Positions 16,913-25,850 of a stretch of DNA of 64,000 nt are shown one piece after another (positions within the stretch are counted from its first letter, which is position 1; the number at the start of each line of letters is the position of its first letter). This stretch comes from Bin125 sp026705025 (GTDB lineage: Bacteria; Chloroflexota; Dehalococcoidia; Bin125), in NCBI GenBank assembly GCA_026705025.1, contig JAPPBN010000046.1, forward strand, positions 1 to 64,000, read 5' to 3'. A program made the position numbers and the translations under genes. The notes under the pieces were generated by a model, which saw only the letters and a program-made list of their open reading frames with translations, was not told the DNA's origin and searched no databases.

Positions 16913-18358
16913 ATGTCCGCTGCTGCTCCCACGCCGGCCACCTTCGCCCCCGGACGCTACCGGCGCAACATCCGCGTGTACTACCTGTTCATGGCCTCGA
17001 CCGGCTTCATGATCTTCCTGCCGGTCTGGATCATCTACCTCATCGACGGGCGCGGCCTCTCGCTGACCGAGGTCGGCGTGATCGAATCGTTCTTCTGGCT
17101 CACCGTCATCATCGCCGAGGTGCCGACCGGAGCCATCGCCGACCGCTTCGGCCGCCGAATCTCCCTCGCGCTCGGCGCGATCATGTTTGCCCTCTCCACG
17201 GTGATCTTCGCCATCGCCGACGGATTCCCCCTCTTGCTCGGCTCCTACCTGGTCATGGGCATCGGCATGACGCTCTATTCGGGCGCCGGCGACGCGTTGC
17301 TCTTCGACACCCTCCGCGTCCTCGGTCGGACGCGCGATTACGAGCATCACGCCGGCCGATCGCACGGCCTCTTCTTCGCCGCCATGGTGCTCGCCACCGC
17401 CGTCGGCGGACCGGCCGCCTACCTCCTGGGCTACACCGTGACGATCCTGATCTCGTCCGCCGTCTTCCTCGGATCCGCTGTCGCCGCCATGCTCCTGCGC
17501 GAGCCGCCCCGCCGCGAGTCCGATTTCCCGGTCGATCCCCTCAACGCTGCGCCGGCCAGTGTCCGCCATACCGCCTCCGACATCGCCCAGCATGAGGCGA
17601 GCGGCGTACCGATTTTCCAGGAAATGACCAAGGGGTTCGGAATCGTCTGGCGCAATCGCCCCATTCGCTACCTGATCCCGTTTGCCGCAATCACCATGAC
17701 CCTGTTCGGTCTGCCGCACTTCATGGCCCAGCCTTACGTCGCCCAGCACGGCCTCAACCCGTTGGCGGGCGCTGTCGACGGATTTGTCTGGTCCGCCCTG
17801 CTGATTCCCGGACAGATCGGAACGGTGCTGGGCATGCTCGTCGCCGCCCGTCTGATCGGCAGACTCGGCGAACGCCGCTCGTTCCCGGCCATCCTCGTCT
17901 ACGGCGCGGTCTTCCTGATCCCCCTCGCGATCTGGAACCACCTCGGGCTCCTGGGCGCCATCTTCATGGTCAGCATCGCCCAGGCCGCGATCAGGCCAAT
18001 CACCAACGGGTACATCAACCGGCGGATCAGCTCCGACCAGCGCGCCACCGTGCTCTCCATTTTCTCGCTGGCCCATGGCATTGCCATGAGTGTCGCCGTA
18101 GTGGTCATCTTGCCGGCCGCCGATCTCATCTCGTTCCCGGTCGCATTCGGCATCTGCCTACTGGCGATAGTGACCCTGGGCGCCGGTCTCTGGCTGCTCT
18201 GGCATTTGGCCCACCGGCGCGACCAGACCGAACGCATCCGCCGATGGTCCATTTCCGTGGCCAAACCGCAAGCGCCGCAGCGACCTCCCTCGGCAAGTCA
18301 GAACGGAAACAATGGCGAGGGCTCGGCTCTGTACCGCAATGTGCAGAACCTCGACTGA
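16913..18358 (+). CDS. MFS transporter, first of three tandem paralogues
   Basis: 481-aa major facilitator with about 12 membrane segments. Motif A between helices 2 and 3 reads GAIADRFGRR, and a second conserved cytoplasmic loop reads GYINRRISSDQRATVLSIFSL late in the protein. The N-terminus begins RYRRNIRVYYLFMASTGFMIFLPVWIIYL, repeated with changes in the two following genes. The hydrophilic C-terminal tail of about 45 residues is not conserved. Substrate unknown; the family includes drug and metabolite exporters. It starts 40 nt after rsmG. Confidence 0.92.
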   Translation: MSAAAPTPATFAPGRYRRNIRVYYLFMASTGFMIFLPVWIIYLIDGRGLSLTEVGVIESFFWLTVIIAEVPTGAIADRFGRRISLALGAIMFALSTVIFAIADGFPLLLGSYLVMGIGMTLYSGAGDALLFDTLRVLGRTRDYEHHAGRSHGLFFAAMVLATAVGGPAAYLLGYTVTILISSAVFLGSAVAAMLLREPPRRESDFPVDPLNAAPASVRHTASDIAQHEASGVPIFQEMTKGFGIVWRNRPIRYLIPFAAITMTLFGLPHFMAQPYVAQHGLNPLAGAVDGFVWSALLIPGQIGTVLGMLVAARLIGRLGERRSFPAILVYGAVFLIPLAIWNHLGLLGAIFMVSIAQAAIRPITNGYINRRISSDQRATVLSIFSLAHGIAMSVAVVVILPAADLISFPVAFGICLLAIVTLGAGLWLLWHLAHRRDQTERIRRWSISVAKPQAPQRPPSASQNGNNGEGSALYRNVQNLD

Positions 18359-18459
18359 ATAGCGGGCGCGCCTGCCCCTCGTTTTCGTAGGATTGACTGC
18401 GTTGTCGGTCTCGCCGCCCGCCCGATCCCCGTCAGACGCCCCGTCAGACACCAGGTCTC

Positions 18460-19938
18460 ATGTCTCGCCCTGAACGCTACGCGCGCAACATACCGATCTA
18501 CTACCTGTTCCAGTTCGCCACTGGATTCCTGATCTGGGTGCCCGTCTGGATCATCTTCCTGCAGGACGAGCGCGGCCTCTCCTTGACCCAGGTTGGACTG
18601 ATGGAAGCCGTTTTCTGGGCCTGCATGATGCTCTTCGAGGTGCCCACCGGCGCAATCGCCGACCGGTTCGGGCGGCGCACCTCGCTGGCCCTGGGTGGGT
18701 TCCTCTTCACCGGCGGCACGATCTTCTTCGTCCTCTCCGACGGCTTCGCCGGCCTCGCCATCAGCTACGTGATCATGGCGATCTCGATGACGCTCTATTC
18801 AGGCTCGGGTCACGCCCTGCTCTACGACAGTTTGCGCGTCCTCGGCCGTACCCGAGAGTACGAAAAGCACATGGGTCGCTCCGAGGCGCTGATGACCGGC
18901 GCTCTGCTCGGCGCGGCGCTGTTCGGCGGGCCCATGGCCGGTCTCTGGGGGCTCGAGACCGTCTTCCTCATCGGAGCCGGCACCATGGCCGCCGCCGGAT
19001 TCGTGGCGCTCATGCTGCGCGAACCGCCGCGGACCGAAGCCGAGTTCGGTCCCGATGGCCTCCATGCGGCGCCGATCTCCGCCGCCGACGCGGCTTCCGA
19101 CATGCACGGGTCCTCCGGCTTTGTTGGCTACGTGTTCGAAGGCTTCCGCATCGTCCTGCGCCAGCGGCCGATCCTCTGGATCATCCTGCTCGCCGGGATC
19201 GTCACGGTCGCCTACGAAATGCCCAGCTTCTTCGTGCAGCCGTTCCTCCGCAGCCACGGGCTCAGCCCATCCGGCGGGCTGCTCGACGGCGCGATCTGGA
19301 GCGGTCTCATCGTGCCCGCGTTCGCCGCCATGTCCGCCGGCTCATTGCTCGCCGCTCCGTTTGTCGCCCGCGTCGGCGAGCGTCGCGCCATCCCCCTGCT
19401 GATGTTCGGCGGAGCCTTCCTCTTCATCCCCCTGCTCATCTTCAACCACATCAGCATCGTCGCTCCGATCGCCATTCTCGGTGGCATCCACGCCGCGATC
19501 CGGCCCATCGCCACCGGCTACATCAACCGCCGAATCCGCTCCGATCAACGCGCCACCGTGCTCTCGATCTTCGAGTTGATGATGGCGGCCCAGATGGCCG
19601 TGATCGTGCCGTTGATCTCCGCCTCGGCCGATGTCATCGACTTCCGCTTCGCCTACGCACTGTCGATCGGGGTCGTCCTGACGGTCGGCGTCGTGTTCCT
19701 CCTGTACTGGCGTCGTTCACACCGCCGCGAGCAGACGGACGCGCTCCGCCGAATCAGCTTGCGCCCAGCACCCCAGGCTGTGCCCCACGCGATCGCGCTG
19801 ACGCCCGACGGCACGACGATCGGCGTCCATCCGACCGGGATTCCCGTCCCTGGCAACGGCGTCGGCAGCGGCCCTGACTACAGGAATGGGACAGACGCCA
19901 CCCCGGAGAGGGTTCCGACCCGCCAAGATCGATCGTGA
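18460..19938 (+). CDS. MFS transporter, second of three tandem paralogues
   Basis: 492-aa major facilitator closely related to its neighbours: N-terminal RYARNIPIYYLFQFATGFLIWVPVWIIFL, motif A GAIADRFGRRTSLALGG, then SGSGHALLYDSLRVLGRTREYEKHMGRSEA, and the same GYINRRIRSDQRATVLSIFEL loop. It has a long hydrophilic tail of about 70 residues. It overlaps the third transporter by 4 nt, so these two are coupled. A 101-nt gap without visible hairpin separates it from the first. Substrate not predictable. Confidence 0.92.
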   Translation: MSRPERYARNIPIYYLFQFATGFLIWVPVWIIFLQDERGLSLTQVGLMEAVFWACMMLFEVPTGAIADRFGRRTSLALGGFLFTGGTIFFVLSDGFAGLAISYVIMAISMTLYSGSGHALLYDSLRVLGRTREYEKHMGRSEALMTGALLGAALFGGPMAGLWGLETVFLIGAGTMAAAGFVALMLREPPRTEAEFGPDGLHAAPISAADAASDMHGSSGFVGYVFEGFRIVLRQRPILWIILLAGIVTVAYEMPSFFVQPFLRSHGLSPSGGLLDGAIWSGLIVPAFAAMSAGSLLAAPFVARVGERRAIPLLMFGGAFLFIPLLIFNHISIVAPIAILGGIHAAIRPIATGYINRRIRSDQRATVLSIFELMMAAQMAVIVPLISASADVIDFRFAYALSIGVVLTVGVVFLLYWRRSHRREQTDALRRISLRPAPQAVPHAIALTPDGTTIGVHPTGIPVPGNGVGSGPDYRNGTDATPERVPTRQDRS

Positions 19939-21224
19939 GCGATCCCGCGCCGGCCGATTCTGCGCCGGGCAGCGCCTTCGCGCGCAACATCCCTCTCTAC
20001 TACCTCTTCCAGTTCGTGCGCGGCTTCCATTTCTGGCTGCCCATCTGGTTTCTCTTCCTCCAGTCCCAGCATGGACTCTCATACGTGCAGATCGGCCTGA
20101 TGGAGGTGCTCTTCGGGATCGCGACGATCCTCGCCGAGGTACCGACCGGAGCGATCGCCGATCGCTTCGGACGCCGTGTGGCGCTGGGCTTCGGGGCGCT
20201 CGGATTTGCCGGCGCGACCGTCCTCTTCGCCCTGCTCAACTTCCCCGCCCTGATCGTCGGCCACCTGTTCATGTCGATCACGCGCACATTAATGTCCGGC
20301 TCGGACGATGCGCTGCTCTTCGACAGCCTCAGACAGCTCAAGAAGACCGATGAGTATGAGCGTCATGCCGGACGCGCCAGCGCCGTCGCTACCGCTTCGC
20401 TCCTGGCCGCCACCATTCTCGCCGGACCGCTGGTCTCGGTGCTCGACTTCCGCACGGTCATCATCATCAGCGCCGTCGGTATGGGGCTGGCCGGCCTGAT
20501 CGCGCTTTCCCTGCGCGAGCCGCCTCGCCGGGAAGCTGATCTCAGCGGAGGCGCGGAGCAGCACCCGACGCCCCCCTCGGGCGCTGCGGTCCTCACCGAG
20601 ATTCGCCTCGGAATGCGGATCGCGCTGCGCACGCCGCAGGTGCTCTGGGCCATCCTCTTTGGCGGCATCCTCCTCGCCACGCTCGACCTGCCGGAGTTCT
20701 TCATTCAGCCCTTCGTGCGCTCGCACGGCGTCGATCCCTCCCTCGACCTCACACAGGGCCTGACCTATTCCAGCCTCATGCTGCCCTCCTTCGTCGGTCT
20801 CATGGCGGGTGCGATCCTGGCCGAACCCCTGGCCAAGCGACTCGGCGAGCGTTGGTCCCTGCCCGCCGTGTTCATCGCCGGTCTGCTGGTCTTCATCCCG
20901 CTGCTGCTCGTCGATCATCTGGGCCTGGTCGCCTCGTTGGCGCTCCTGGCCACCGCAACCGCCGCCGTGCACCCGCTCGCCGGCGGCTACATCAACCGCC
21001 GCATCCCCTCCGACCAACGCGCCACCGTGCTCTCCATCTTCTCGCTCTGCACTGCCGTGATGATCACCATCGTCATCGGATCAGCCTCCGCCCTCGTCGA
21101 CGCCTTCGACTTCCAGGCCGGCTTCACCCTCGCCTTCGCCCTCCTCGCCATCGGAGGACTCATCCTCTACCTCACCTGGCGCCGTGCCCACCTCCGCCAG
21201 TCCCCTCTCCAGACCTCCGCGTAG
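19935..21224 (+). CDS. MFS transporter, third of three tandem paralogues
   Basis: 429-aa major facilitator starting with GTG inside the stop of the second transporter (GTGA overlap). It shares the scaffold: FARNIPLYYLFQFVRGFHFWLPIWFLFL, motif A GAIADRFGRRVALGFG, SGSDDALLFDSLRQLKKTDEYERHAGRASA and GYINRRIPSDQRATVLSIFSL. It is shorter than the others because it lacks the long hydrophilic tail. A REP-like palindrome lies 12 nt after the stop. Substrate unknown; three copies in a row suggest divergence after duplication. Confidence 0.92.
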   Translation: MSDPAPADSAPGSAFARNIPLYYLFQFVRGFHFWLPIWFLFLQSQHGLSYVQIGLMEVLFGIATILAEVPTGAIADRFGRRVALGFGALGFAGATVLFALLNFPALIVGHLFMSITRTLMSGSDDALLFDSLRQLKKTDEYERHAGRASAVATASLLAATILAGPLVSVLDFRTVIIISAVGMGLAGLIALSLREPPRREADLSGGAEQHPTPPSGAAVLTEIRLGMRIALRTPQVLWAILFGGILLATLDLPEFFIQPFVRSHGVDPSLDLTQGLTYSSLMLPSFVGLMAGAILAEPLAKRLGERWSLPAVFIAGLLVFIPLLLVDHLGLVASLALLATATAAVHPLAGGYINRRIPSDQRATVLSIFSLCTAVMITIVIGSASALVDAFDFQAGFTLAFALLAIGGLILYLTWRRAHLRQSPLQTSA

Positions 21225-21236
21225 TCCCCTCCGGTC

Positions 21237-21257
21237 CCCTCTCCCCGAGGGAGAGGG
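21237..21257. repeat. REP-like palindrome, copy A
   Basis: CCCTCTCCC, loop CGA, GGGAGAGGG: a perfect 9-bp stem just after the third MFS gene, followed by a GGGTGAGGGC flank. Read on the minus strand it matches copy B at 23401, including the GCCCTCACCC side. It may also end transcription of the transporters. Confidence 0.8.
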
Positions 21258-21400
21258 ATAGGGTGAGGGCCTCGACCGCTTCGAGAAGAGGCATCGAGCG
21301 GATAGCTGCGTTCAATGGAACGTCGCCCCTGTGCACTCCTGATGGGAGATGGAGCGTTTCCGAGGGGAGATCACGCGCAGTTCGCCGACAGGAGAGTGTC

Positions 21401-22093
21401 ATGAAGATCGTCAGCTGGAACATGGAGAACAGACGTGACAGCTGGAACTATCTGATCGAACATCACGCCGACGACGATCTCGGCGTCCTCCAGGAGGCCT
21501 GCACGCCCACTAAAGTTGCGGTTGCCGCCTGTATGGACATCGATCTCTCACCTTGGCAACGCAAACCCGTCAAGCGCCAGCGAGCAATCGTTGGACTGTC
21601 GGATCGGGTGAGGATCACGCGTGACAGACTCATAGATGCGGGACCATCAGAGCCAACGCGGATGAAAGCGTGGCTAGGGCATCTTGCAGTGGCGCTCGTC
21701 GATTTCACTAGCCGTTCTCCGATCTGCGTCATTTCCGTCGAGAAGTACCTCGAACCGGCGCGACACTTGCCTGAGCTAGTCGGTTGCGTCCAACGTGTAG
21801 TGGGAAGAGATACGCCCGTTCTTGTCGCCGGTGACCTGACCACTCCGCGCCAGACGACCAAGTCCAGCGTCTTCGAGGACATGCGCGCTCTCGGCTTTCC
21901 ACTGGTCGAAACCAATGGTCCAACGTTCTTTAGTCGACCCCACCGACAATCTCCGAGCAGCGCCGTCCGACGTTACGACTACGTCTTCGCCTCGCGGGAC
22001 CTCGCCTCATCGGTGAAAGCGACAGCACTCAACGATCCGCATGATTGGGGTCCTTCCGACCATTGCCGCATCCTCATAGAGATTGATGAGTAG
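21401..22093 (+). CDS. Endonuclease/exonuclease/phosphatase (EEP) family protein
   Basis: 230-aa protein of the EEP fold. The family landmarks are present in order: MKIVSWNMENR at the start, the metal-binding glutamate in LQEA near 40, AGDLT in place of GDFN, and SDHCRILIEI at the C-terminus containing the Asp-His pair. The strong GGAGAG ribosome site 4 nt before ATG fixes the start. Possible substrates include DNA, phosphoesters or inositol phosphates and cannot be told apart. Codon use is a little less GC-biased than the neighbouring transporters, and the gene stands alone between a REP-like palindrome and a non-coding gap. Confidence 0.8.
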   Translation: MKIVSWNMENRRDSWNYLIEHHADDDLGVLQEACTPTKVAVAACMDIDLSPWQRKPVKRQRAIVGLSDRVRITRDRLIDAGPSEPTRMKAWLGHLAVALVDFTSRSPICVISVEKYLEPARHLPELVGCVQRVVGRDTPVLVAGDLTTPRQTTKSSVFEDMRALGFPLVETNGPTFFSRPHRQSPSSAVRRYDYVFASRDLASSVKATALNDPHDWGPSDHCRILIEIDE

Positions 22094-22260
22094 GTGACCG
22101 CCTGCGTCCTGGAAGACAGCCCCGATTCTCGCTCCTGAAACAGATTGCATGTTCTGATACGATCGGCCGCCTCAACCGACGAGACTAAGTGCGATGGAGC
22201 CTGACATGATCCCTGCACGCAACTCAGACATCTCCGGACAACCACGTACTCACCCTGCAA

Positions 22261-22320
22261 ATCCCCGGAACCATCCGGACTCATCCAGACAAATCTGGAC
22301 AAATCTGGACAAACCCGGAC
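22261..22320 (+). repeat. Array of six 10-bp units
   Basis: Six consecutive decamers end in CCGGA, CCGGA, CCAGA, CTGGA, CTGGA and CCGGA. Two of them are identical (CAAATCTGGA at 22291-22300 and 22301-22310) and the sixth (CAAACCCGGA) differs at two positions. A related TCCGGACAA lies near 22233. The ten-base period matches one helical turn and is not a codon period. Confidence 0.65.
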
Positions 22321-22396
22321 GGAATTCCGCCGAATTCCCTGCAAAACTATGCATTTCTAACCCATACCGCCCAAATTCCGCCCCCAAGCCCGCGCG

Positions 22397-22402
22397 TATA
22401 CT
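22397..22402 (+). promoter_or_regulatory. Candidate -10 box for the enoyl-CoA hydratase gene
   Basis: TATACT, 36 nt upstream of ATG 22439, followed by an AAAGGA ribosome site at 22426-22431. A matching -35 hexamer is not obvious; the decamer array lies about 75 nt upstream. Confidence 0.45.
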
Positions 22403-22438
22403 CGATTTCGATTTCCAGTCACCTCAAAGGACAACCCC

Positions 22439-23362
22439 ATGAGCTACGACAACATCCTCTACGACACCGACGGCCGCGTTGCCACCGTGACCCTCAACCG
22501 GCCCGAAAAGCTGAACGCGCTCTCCAACGAGCTGCGCGGTGAAATGTTCCATGCCCTCAAAGCGGCCGAGGCCGACGCGGGCATCGCCGTGGTCATCATC
22601 AAGGGCGCGGGCCGCGCCTTCTCGGCCGGCTACGACCTCCAGCCATCGCCCGACCCGAACCATCCACACACCAACGACTGGACCGGCCTGCCCGACACCG
22701 GTACCACTCACCCCCAGCATTACGACTGGTCACGACATGCCGTGATGGGCAACTTCATCATCTGGGAGCTGGCCAAGCCGGTGATCGGTCAGATCCACGG
22801 TTACTGCCTCGCCGGCGCGACCGAGCTCGCCTCGGCCTGCGATCTGCGGATCATCGCCGAGGATTGCCAGGTTGGCTACCCGCCGGTCCGCGCCATGGGC
22901 ACGATGGACGCCATGTGGGCGCCCTGGCATCTGCCTCAGGCCAAGGCGCGCGAGTTCGCCTACCTCGGCGACCCGCACTCTGGCGCCGACATGTACCGCT
23001 GGGGCTGGGCCAACTACGCCCTCCCGGCCGACGACCTGGACGAGTTCACGATGGAGTTCGCCCAGCGCATGGGCCACATCGACAACCACCTGCTGATGTA
23101 CTCCAAGCGATCGGTCAACCGCGCCTACGAAATCCAGGGCTACAAGACCGCGATGATCTCCGGCACCGATGTCGAGGCGATGTCCAAGCATCGTCCCGAG
23201 GCCGGTGAATGGGGAGAGCGCGTTCAGCGCGACGGCCTCAAGTCGGCCCTCGAATGGCGCGACGGTCCATTCCGCGACTTCCGCGGCGCCCGCTCCAACG
23301 CCCCGCACGACCGCGAATTGATGCGCGGCGCTTCGGCCCCGTCGAAGCCCAGTTGGGACTAG
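22439..23362 (+). CDS. Enoyl-CoA hydratase/isomerase family protein
   Basis: 307-aa crotonase-fold enzyme acting on acyl-CoA. The N-terminus VATVTLNRPEKLNALS is diagnostic, the oxyanion-hole segments are GAGRAFSAGYDL and GYCLAGATELASACDLRI, and the usual catalytic glutamates would lie in or near the second of these. The C-terminal region is longer than in typical 260-aa hydratases and contains WRDGPFRDFRGARS, so it may be a dedicated acyl-CoA hydratase or a different crotonase activity. The AAAGGA ribosome site sits 7 nt before ATG. No other beta-oxidation gene is adjacent. Confidence 0.9.
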   Translation: MSYDNILYDTDGRVATVTLNRPEKLNALSNELRGEMFHALKAAEADAGIAVVIIKGAGRAFSAGYDLQPSPDPNHPHTNDWTGLPDTGTTHPQHYDWSRHAVMGNFIIWELAKPVIGQIHGYCLAGATELASACDLRIIAEDCQVGYPPVRAMGTMDAMWAPWHLPQAKAREFAYLGDPHSGADMYRWGWANYALPADDLDEFTMEFAQRMGHIDNHLLMYSKRSVNRAYEIQGYKTAMISGTDVEAMSKHRPEAGEWGERVQRDGLKSALEWRDGPFRDFRGARSNAPHDRELMRGASAPSKPSWD

Positions 23363-23400
23363 CCACCGAGCACGCGAACGGCGGAGAGCCCTCACCCTGA

Positions 23401-23421
23401 CCCTCTCCCCGAGGGAGAGGG
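23401..23421. repeat. REP-like palindrome, copy B
   Basis: CCCTCTCCC, loop CGA, GGGAGAGGG, 38 nt after the enoyl-CoA hydratase stop and preceded by GCCCTCACCCTGA. It is in reverse orientation to copy A and shares the stem with copy D at 45065. It may act as a terminator between the hydratase and the exchanger genes. Confidence 0.8.
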
Positions 23422-23464
23422 AACCAGAGGGATCGCAGCCTGGGTCAGGGCAGGACCGACGCTG

Positions 23465-24487
23465 ATGGCATTGCTGTGGCTTCAGTTCGTCGCGTCCGCC
23501 GTTCTGATTCTGCTCGCCGCCCACTTCCTCGCCAGCTCGGCCGACACCGTCGCCGAACGTACCGGGCTGGGCCGTTCCTTCATCGGCGTGGTCATGCTCG
23601 CCACGGCGACGTCGCTGCCCGAGCTCGCCACCGGAATCAGTGCCATCGCCTGGCTCGACGCGCCCGACCTCGCCATCGGTGACGCCTTCGGCAGCAACCT
23701 CTTCAACCTGCTGATCATCGGCCTGGCCGATCTCTACTGGCAGAACGGTCCCGTCCTCAACGCCGTCACGAGGACCTCGGTCATGATCGGCGCCCTGGGA
23801 GCCGGGTTGATCGGCCTCGCCACGCTGGCAATCTTCGTCTACAGCGCCACCGACCTCACCTCAGACTGGTACCTCAGCCCGTTCACGATCGTGCTCATCC
23901 TCGGGTTCATCGCTGCGATGTTCCTCATCTATCGCCATGACCGACAAATGCAGGAAGCAGCCGAGACGACCGAACCGGGTCCGCAACCCGAAACTGGTCG
24001 AACGCACCAGTCGCTGTCGAGAGCCCTCCTGATCTACACCCTCTCTGCCGCAGTCGTCGTGGCGGCCGCCGTCTGGCTCTCCAACACCGGCGAACAGATC
24101 GCCGAGACCATGCACTGGGAAGAGAGCTTCGTCGGCACCCAGTTCCTTGCAATCAGCACATCGTTGCCCGAGATCGGTACATCCTTCGCCGCCCTGCGGC
24201 TCAACGCACCCGACCTGGCAATCACCAATGTCCTGGGCAGCAATGTGTTCAACATGGGAATCGTGCTCTTCTTCGACGACATCGCCTTCACCGATGGCGC
24301 CATCTGGTCGGCCGTCTCGACGGTGCACATCATTTCCGGTTTGATTGCCCTGCTGATGACGATGATCGTCATCGTCGGGATCATGACCAGACCCAGGCAA
24401 CGAATCAGAAACCTGTGGACGCCGGAAGGAGGGTTGCTCGTCGGCGGATACGCCGGCGCCAGCGCCCTGCTCTTCTTTCTCGCCTGA
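23465..24487 (+). CDS. Sodium/calcium exchanger family membrane protein
   Basis: 340-aa cation/Ca2+ antiporter-type protein with the two inverted alpha repeats that line the ion path: ATATSLPELATGISA followed by GDAFGSNLFNLL in the first half, and AISTSLPEIGTSFAA followed by TNVLGSNVFNMG in the second. About ten membrane segments with a hydrophilic central loop near residue 160-180. It exchanges Na+ or H+ for Ca2+ or a related cation across the plasma membrane by family knowledge; the ion is not determined. It begins 43 nt after REP-like copy B and stands alone. Confidence 0.9.
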   Translation: MALLWLQFVASAVLILLAAHFLASSADTVAERTGLGRSFIGVVMLATATSLPELATGISAIAWLDAPDLAIGDAFGSNLFNLLIIGLADLYWQNGPVLNAVTRTSVMIGALGAGLIGLATLAIFVYSATDLTSDWYLSPFTIVLILGFIAAMFLIYRHDRQMQEAAETTEPGPQPETGRTHQSLSRALLIYTLSAAVVVAAAVWLSNTGEQIAETMHWEESFVGTQFLAISTSLPEIGTSFAALRLNAPDLAITNVLGSNVFNMGIVLFFDDIAFTDGAIWSAVSTVHIISGLIALLMTMIVIVGIMTRPRQRIRNLWTPEGGLLVGGYAGASALLFFLA

Positions 24488-24514
24488 CGCTCAGGCTCGG
24501 AGACTCTGAGTTCG

Positions 24515-25609
24515 CTACTCTTCCGGCCCCGGTCCGATCGCAGCGCGGCGCGCTCGCTTCCGCGATGCATAGCGTCCGGTCCCTGTGTAGAAGTCGAGCA
24601 GCGAGACGGCAATCGCCGTCAACGGCACCGCCACGAACGCTCCCATGATCCCCCACAGAGCCCCGCCCGTGGCGACCGCCAGAATGACCAGCATCGGGTG
24701 CAATGAGATTGACCGCCCCAGGATGAACGGCGCCATCACGTTGCCCTCGATCTGCTGAACCGCGAGCACCAGCCCGCCAACGATCAATGCGGCCGTCACA
24801 CCCTCGGTTGCCAGCGCAATCAGGAACGCCGCGAGTCCGGCCAGGACCGCGCCCAGCACGGGAATGAACGCCCCGAAGAACGTCAACACGGCCAGCGGCA
24901 AGGCGAACGGGATGCCGATGATCACCAGGCCGACGCCGATCAACAGAGCGTCCATGAAGGCCACGATCGTGACCCCGCGGAAATACTTGCCCAGGGTGTC
25001 GAACAGGCCCGAAGACAACACCAGGAAATTGCGCCGGCGATCGGGGCCGAGCCGCCTGGCAATGCTGCGCTGCATCGATTCGGCGTCCTTGACCAGCAGA
25101 AACGTCAGCACCGCTAGCAAGATGATTCCGGCAAGCAGTTCGGCGGCGATCCGAACGCCGGAGAAGACTCCTCCGGCAATCGTGTCGGCGTTGCCCCGGG
25201 CGCTTTCTAGCACGTCGTCAATCGCCTCGTCGACCTGTTCATCCGAGACACCGGCCCAGTCGCCGATCGACTGAAGTACCTCGGTGAATCCCGCTTCGAT
25301 GTCAACTTCGAGGTCCGCGAACTCAGATGTGAGCGTCGTAATCGTGAAGTATCCAATCACGCCCAACACCGCGAGACCGCTGATCACCACCGCAATCGCC
25401 GCGACCGCGTTGTTGACGCCCCGGCGGGTGAGCAGGTGTTTCGCCGGCAGCAGCGCTGCGGACAGAATCAACGCGGCCAGCAAGGGCAGGAAGATGAGCC
25501 GCAGACGATCGATCGCCAGGCCAAGCAGAATCAGGAACCCGGCAACGAACACGACGCGCAGGGCCAGCTCCGAAACAGTCTGAAGCCAACGCGGCGAGAG
25601 CGAACTCAT
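24515..25609 (-). CDS. AI-2E family transporter
   Basis: 364-aa membrane protein of the AI-2E (UPF0118/PerM) family. Eight or so hydrophobic segments surround a soluble region of about 80 residues (EFADLEVDIEAGFTEVLQSIGDWAG), followed by GVTIVAFMDALLIGVGLVIIGIPFALPLAVLTFFGAFIPVLGAVLAG and IEGNVMAPFILGRSISLHPMLVILAV, which are typical of the family. Members are implicated in autoinducer-2 export, Na+/H+ antiport or other roles, so function is open. A TTG start at 25621 is possible; ATG 25609 is preferred. Convergent with the exchanger gene across 27 nt. Confidence 0.9.
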   Translation of the reverse strand: MSSLSPRWLQTVSELALRVVFVAGFLILLGLAIDRLRLIFLPLLAALILSAALLPAKHLLTRRGVNNAVAAIAVVISGLAVLGVIGYFTITTLTSEFADLEVDIEAGFTEVLQSIGDWAGVSDEQVDEAIDDVLESARGNADTIAGGVFSGVRIAAELLAGIILLAVLTFLLVKDAESMQRSIARRLGPDRRRNFLVLSSGLFDTLGKYFRGVTIVAFMDALLIGVGLVIIGIPFALPLAVLTFFGAFIPVLGAVLAGLAAFLIALATEGVTAALIVGGLVLAVQQIEGNVMAPFILGRSISLHPMLVILAVATGGALWGIMGAFVAVPLTAIAVSLLDFYTGTGRYASRKRARRAAIGPGPEE

Positions 25610-25646
25610 GGGCCGAACCAACGAATACGGGCCAACGGTGCGCCAA

Positions 25647-25850
25647 TCATAGTGCCGGGGTAGTCGCTGATTGATCGCTGTTCGGATCGAATCCGTCGCA
25701 ATGCCGGACCGGCAACGCCGGATACCTAGGGAACCGAGGGTCTACGTCTGCTCGCCCACAGCGGAGGTAGGTCGATCCCCGCCGAGTCGGTACCAGGCGC
25801 GCAAACTGACATTCGCTGCACAGCCCCAGTTGCTGACTGGAAAGTGTCAC
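25647..25850 (-). CDS. Small four-cysteine protein
   Basis: 67-aa protein, probable GTG start at 25850; the frame runs on to 25925 with an ATG at 25907, so the start is uncertain. It contains CSEC near the N-terminus, then GSTYLRCGRADVDPRFPRYPALPVRHCDGF. The spacing of four cysteines with the DPRFPRYPxLPV core is the pattern of a small conserved family seen in actinobacteria and Chloroflexota, likely a zinc ribbon of unknown role. It would sit upstream of the AI-2E gene on the same strand. The recurring core makes it much more convincing than its length suggests. Confidence 0.7.
   Translation of the reverse strand: MTLSSQQLGLCSECQFARLVPTRRGSTYLRCGRADVDPRFPRYPALPVRHCDGFDPNSDQSATTPAL

Larger units (their letters stand above)
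22094..22438. other. 345-nt non-coding gap before the enoyl-CoA hydratase gene
   Basis: Less GC-rich than its surroundings. It holds a decamer array (22261-22320), two GAATTCC sites directly after it and a -10-like box near the downstream gene. The short frames across it have no ribosome site or recognisable motifs. Confidence 0.6.

Noticed and set aside
22261..22320. Possible CRISPR-like repeat
   Set aside because: Ten-base units with no spacers and no cas genes; not CRISPR.
21979..22344. 121-aa minus-strand frame containing RIRTCNLF
   Set aside because: That kind of motif is seen in spurious database ORFs; the frame overlaps the EEP gene end and lacks a ribosome site. I could not fold a tRNA here.
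22194..22442. 82-aa frame across the gap before the enoyl-CoA hydratase gene
   Set aside because: It runs through the decamer array and into the ribosome site of the real gene; no conserved features.
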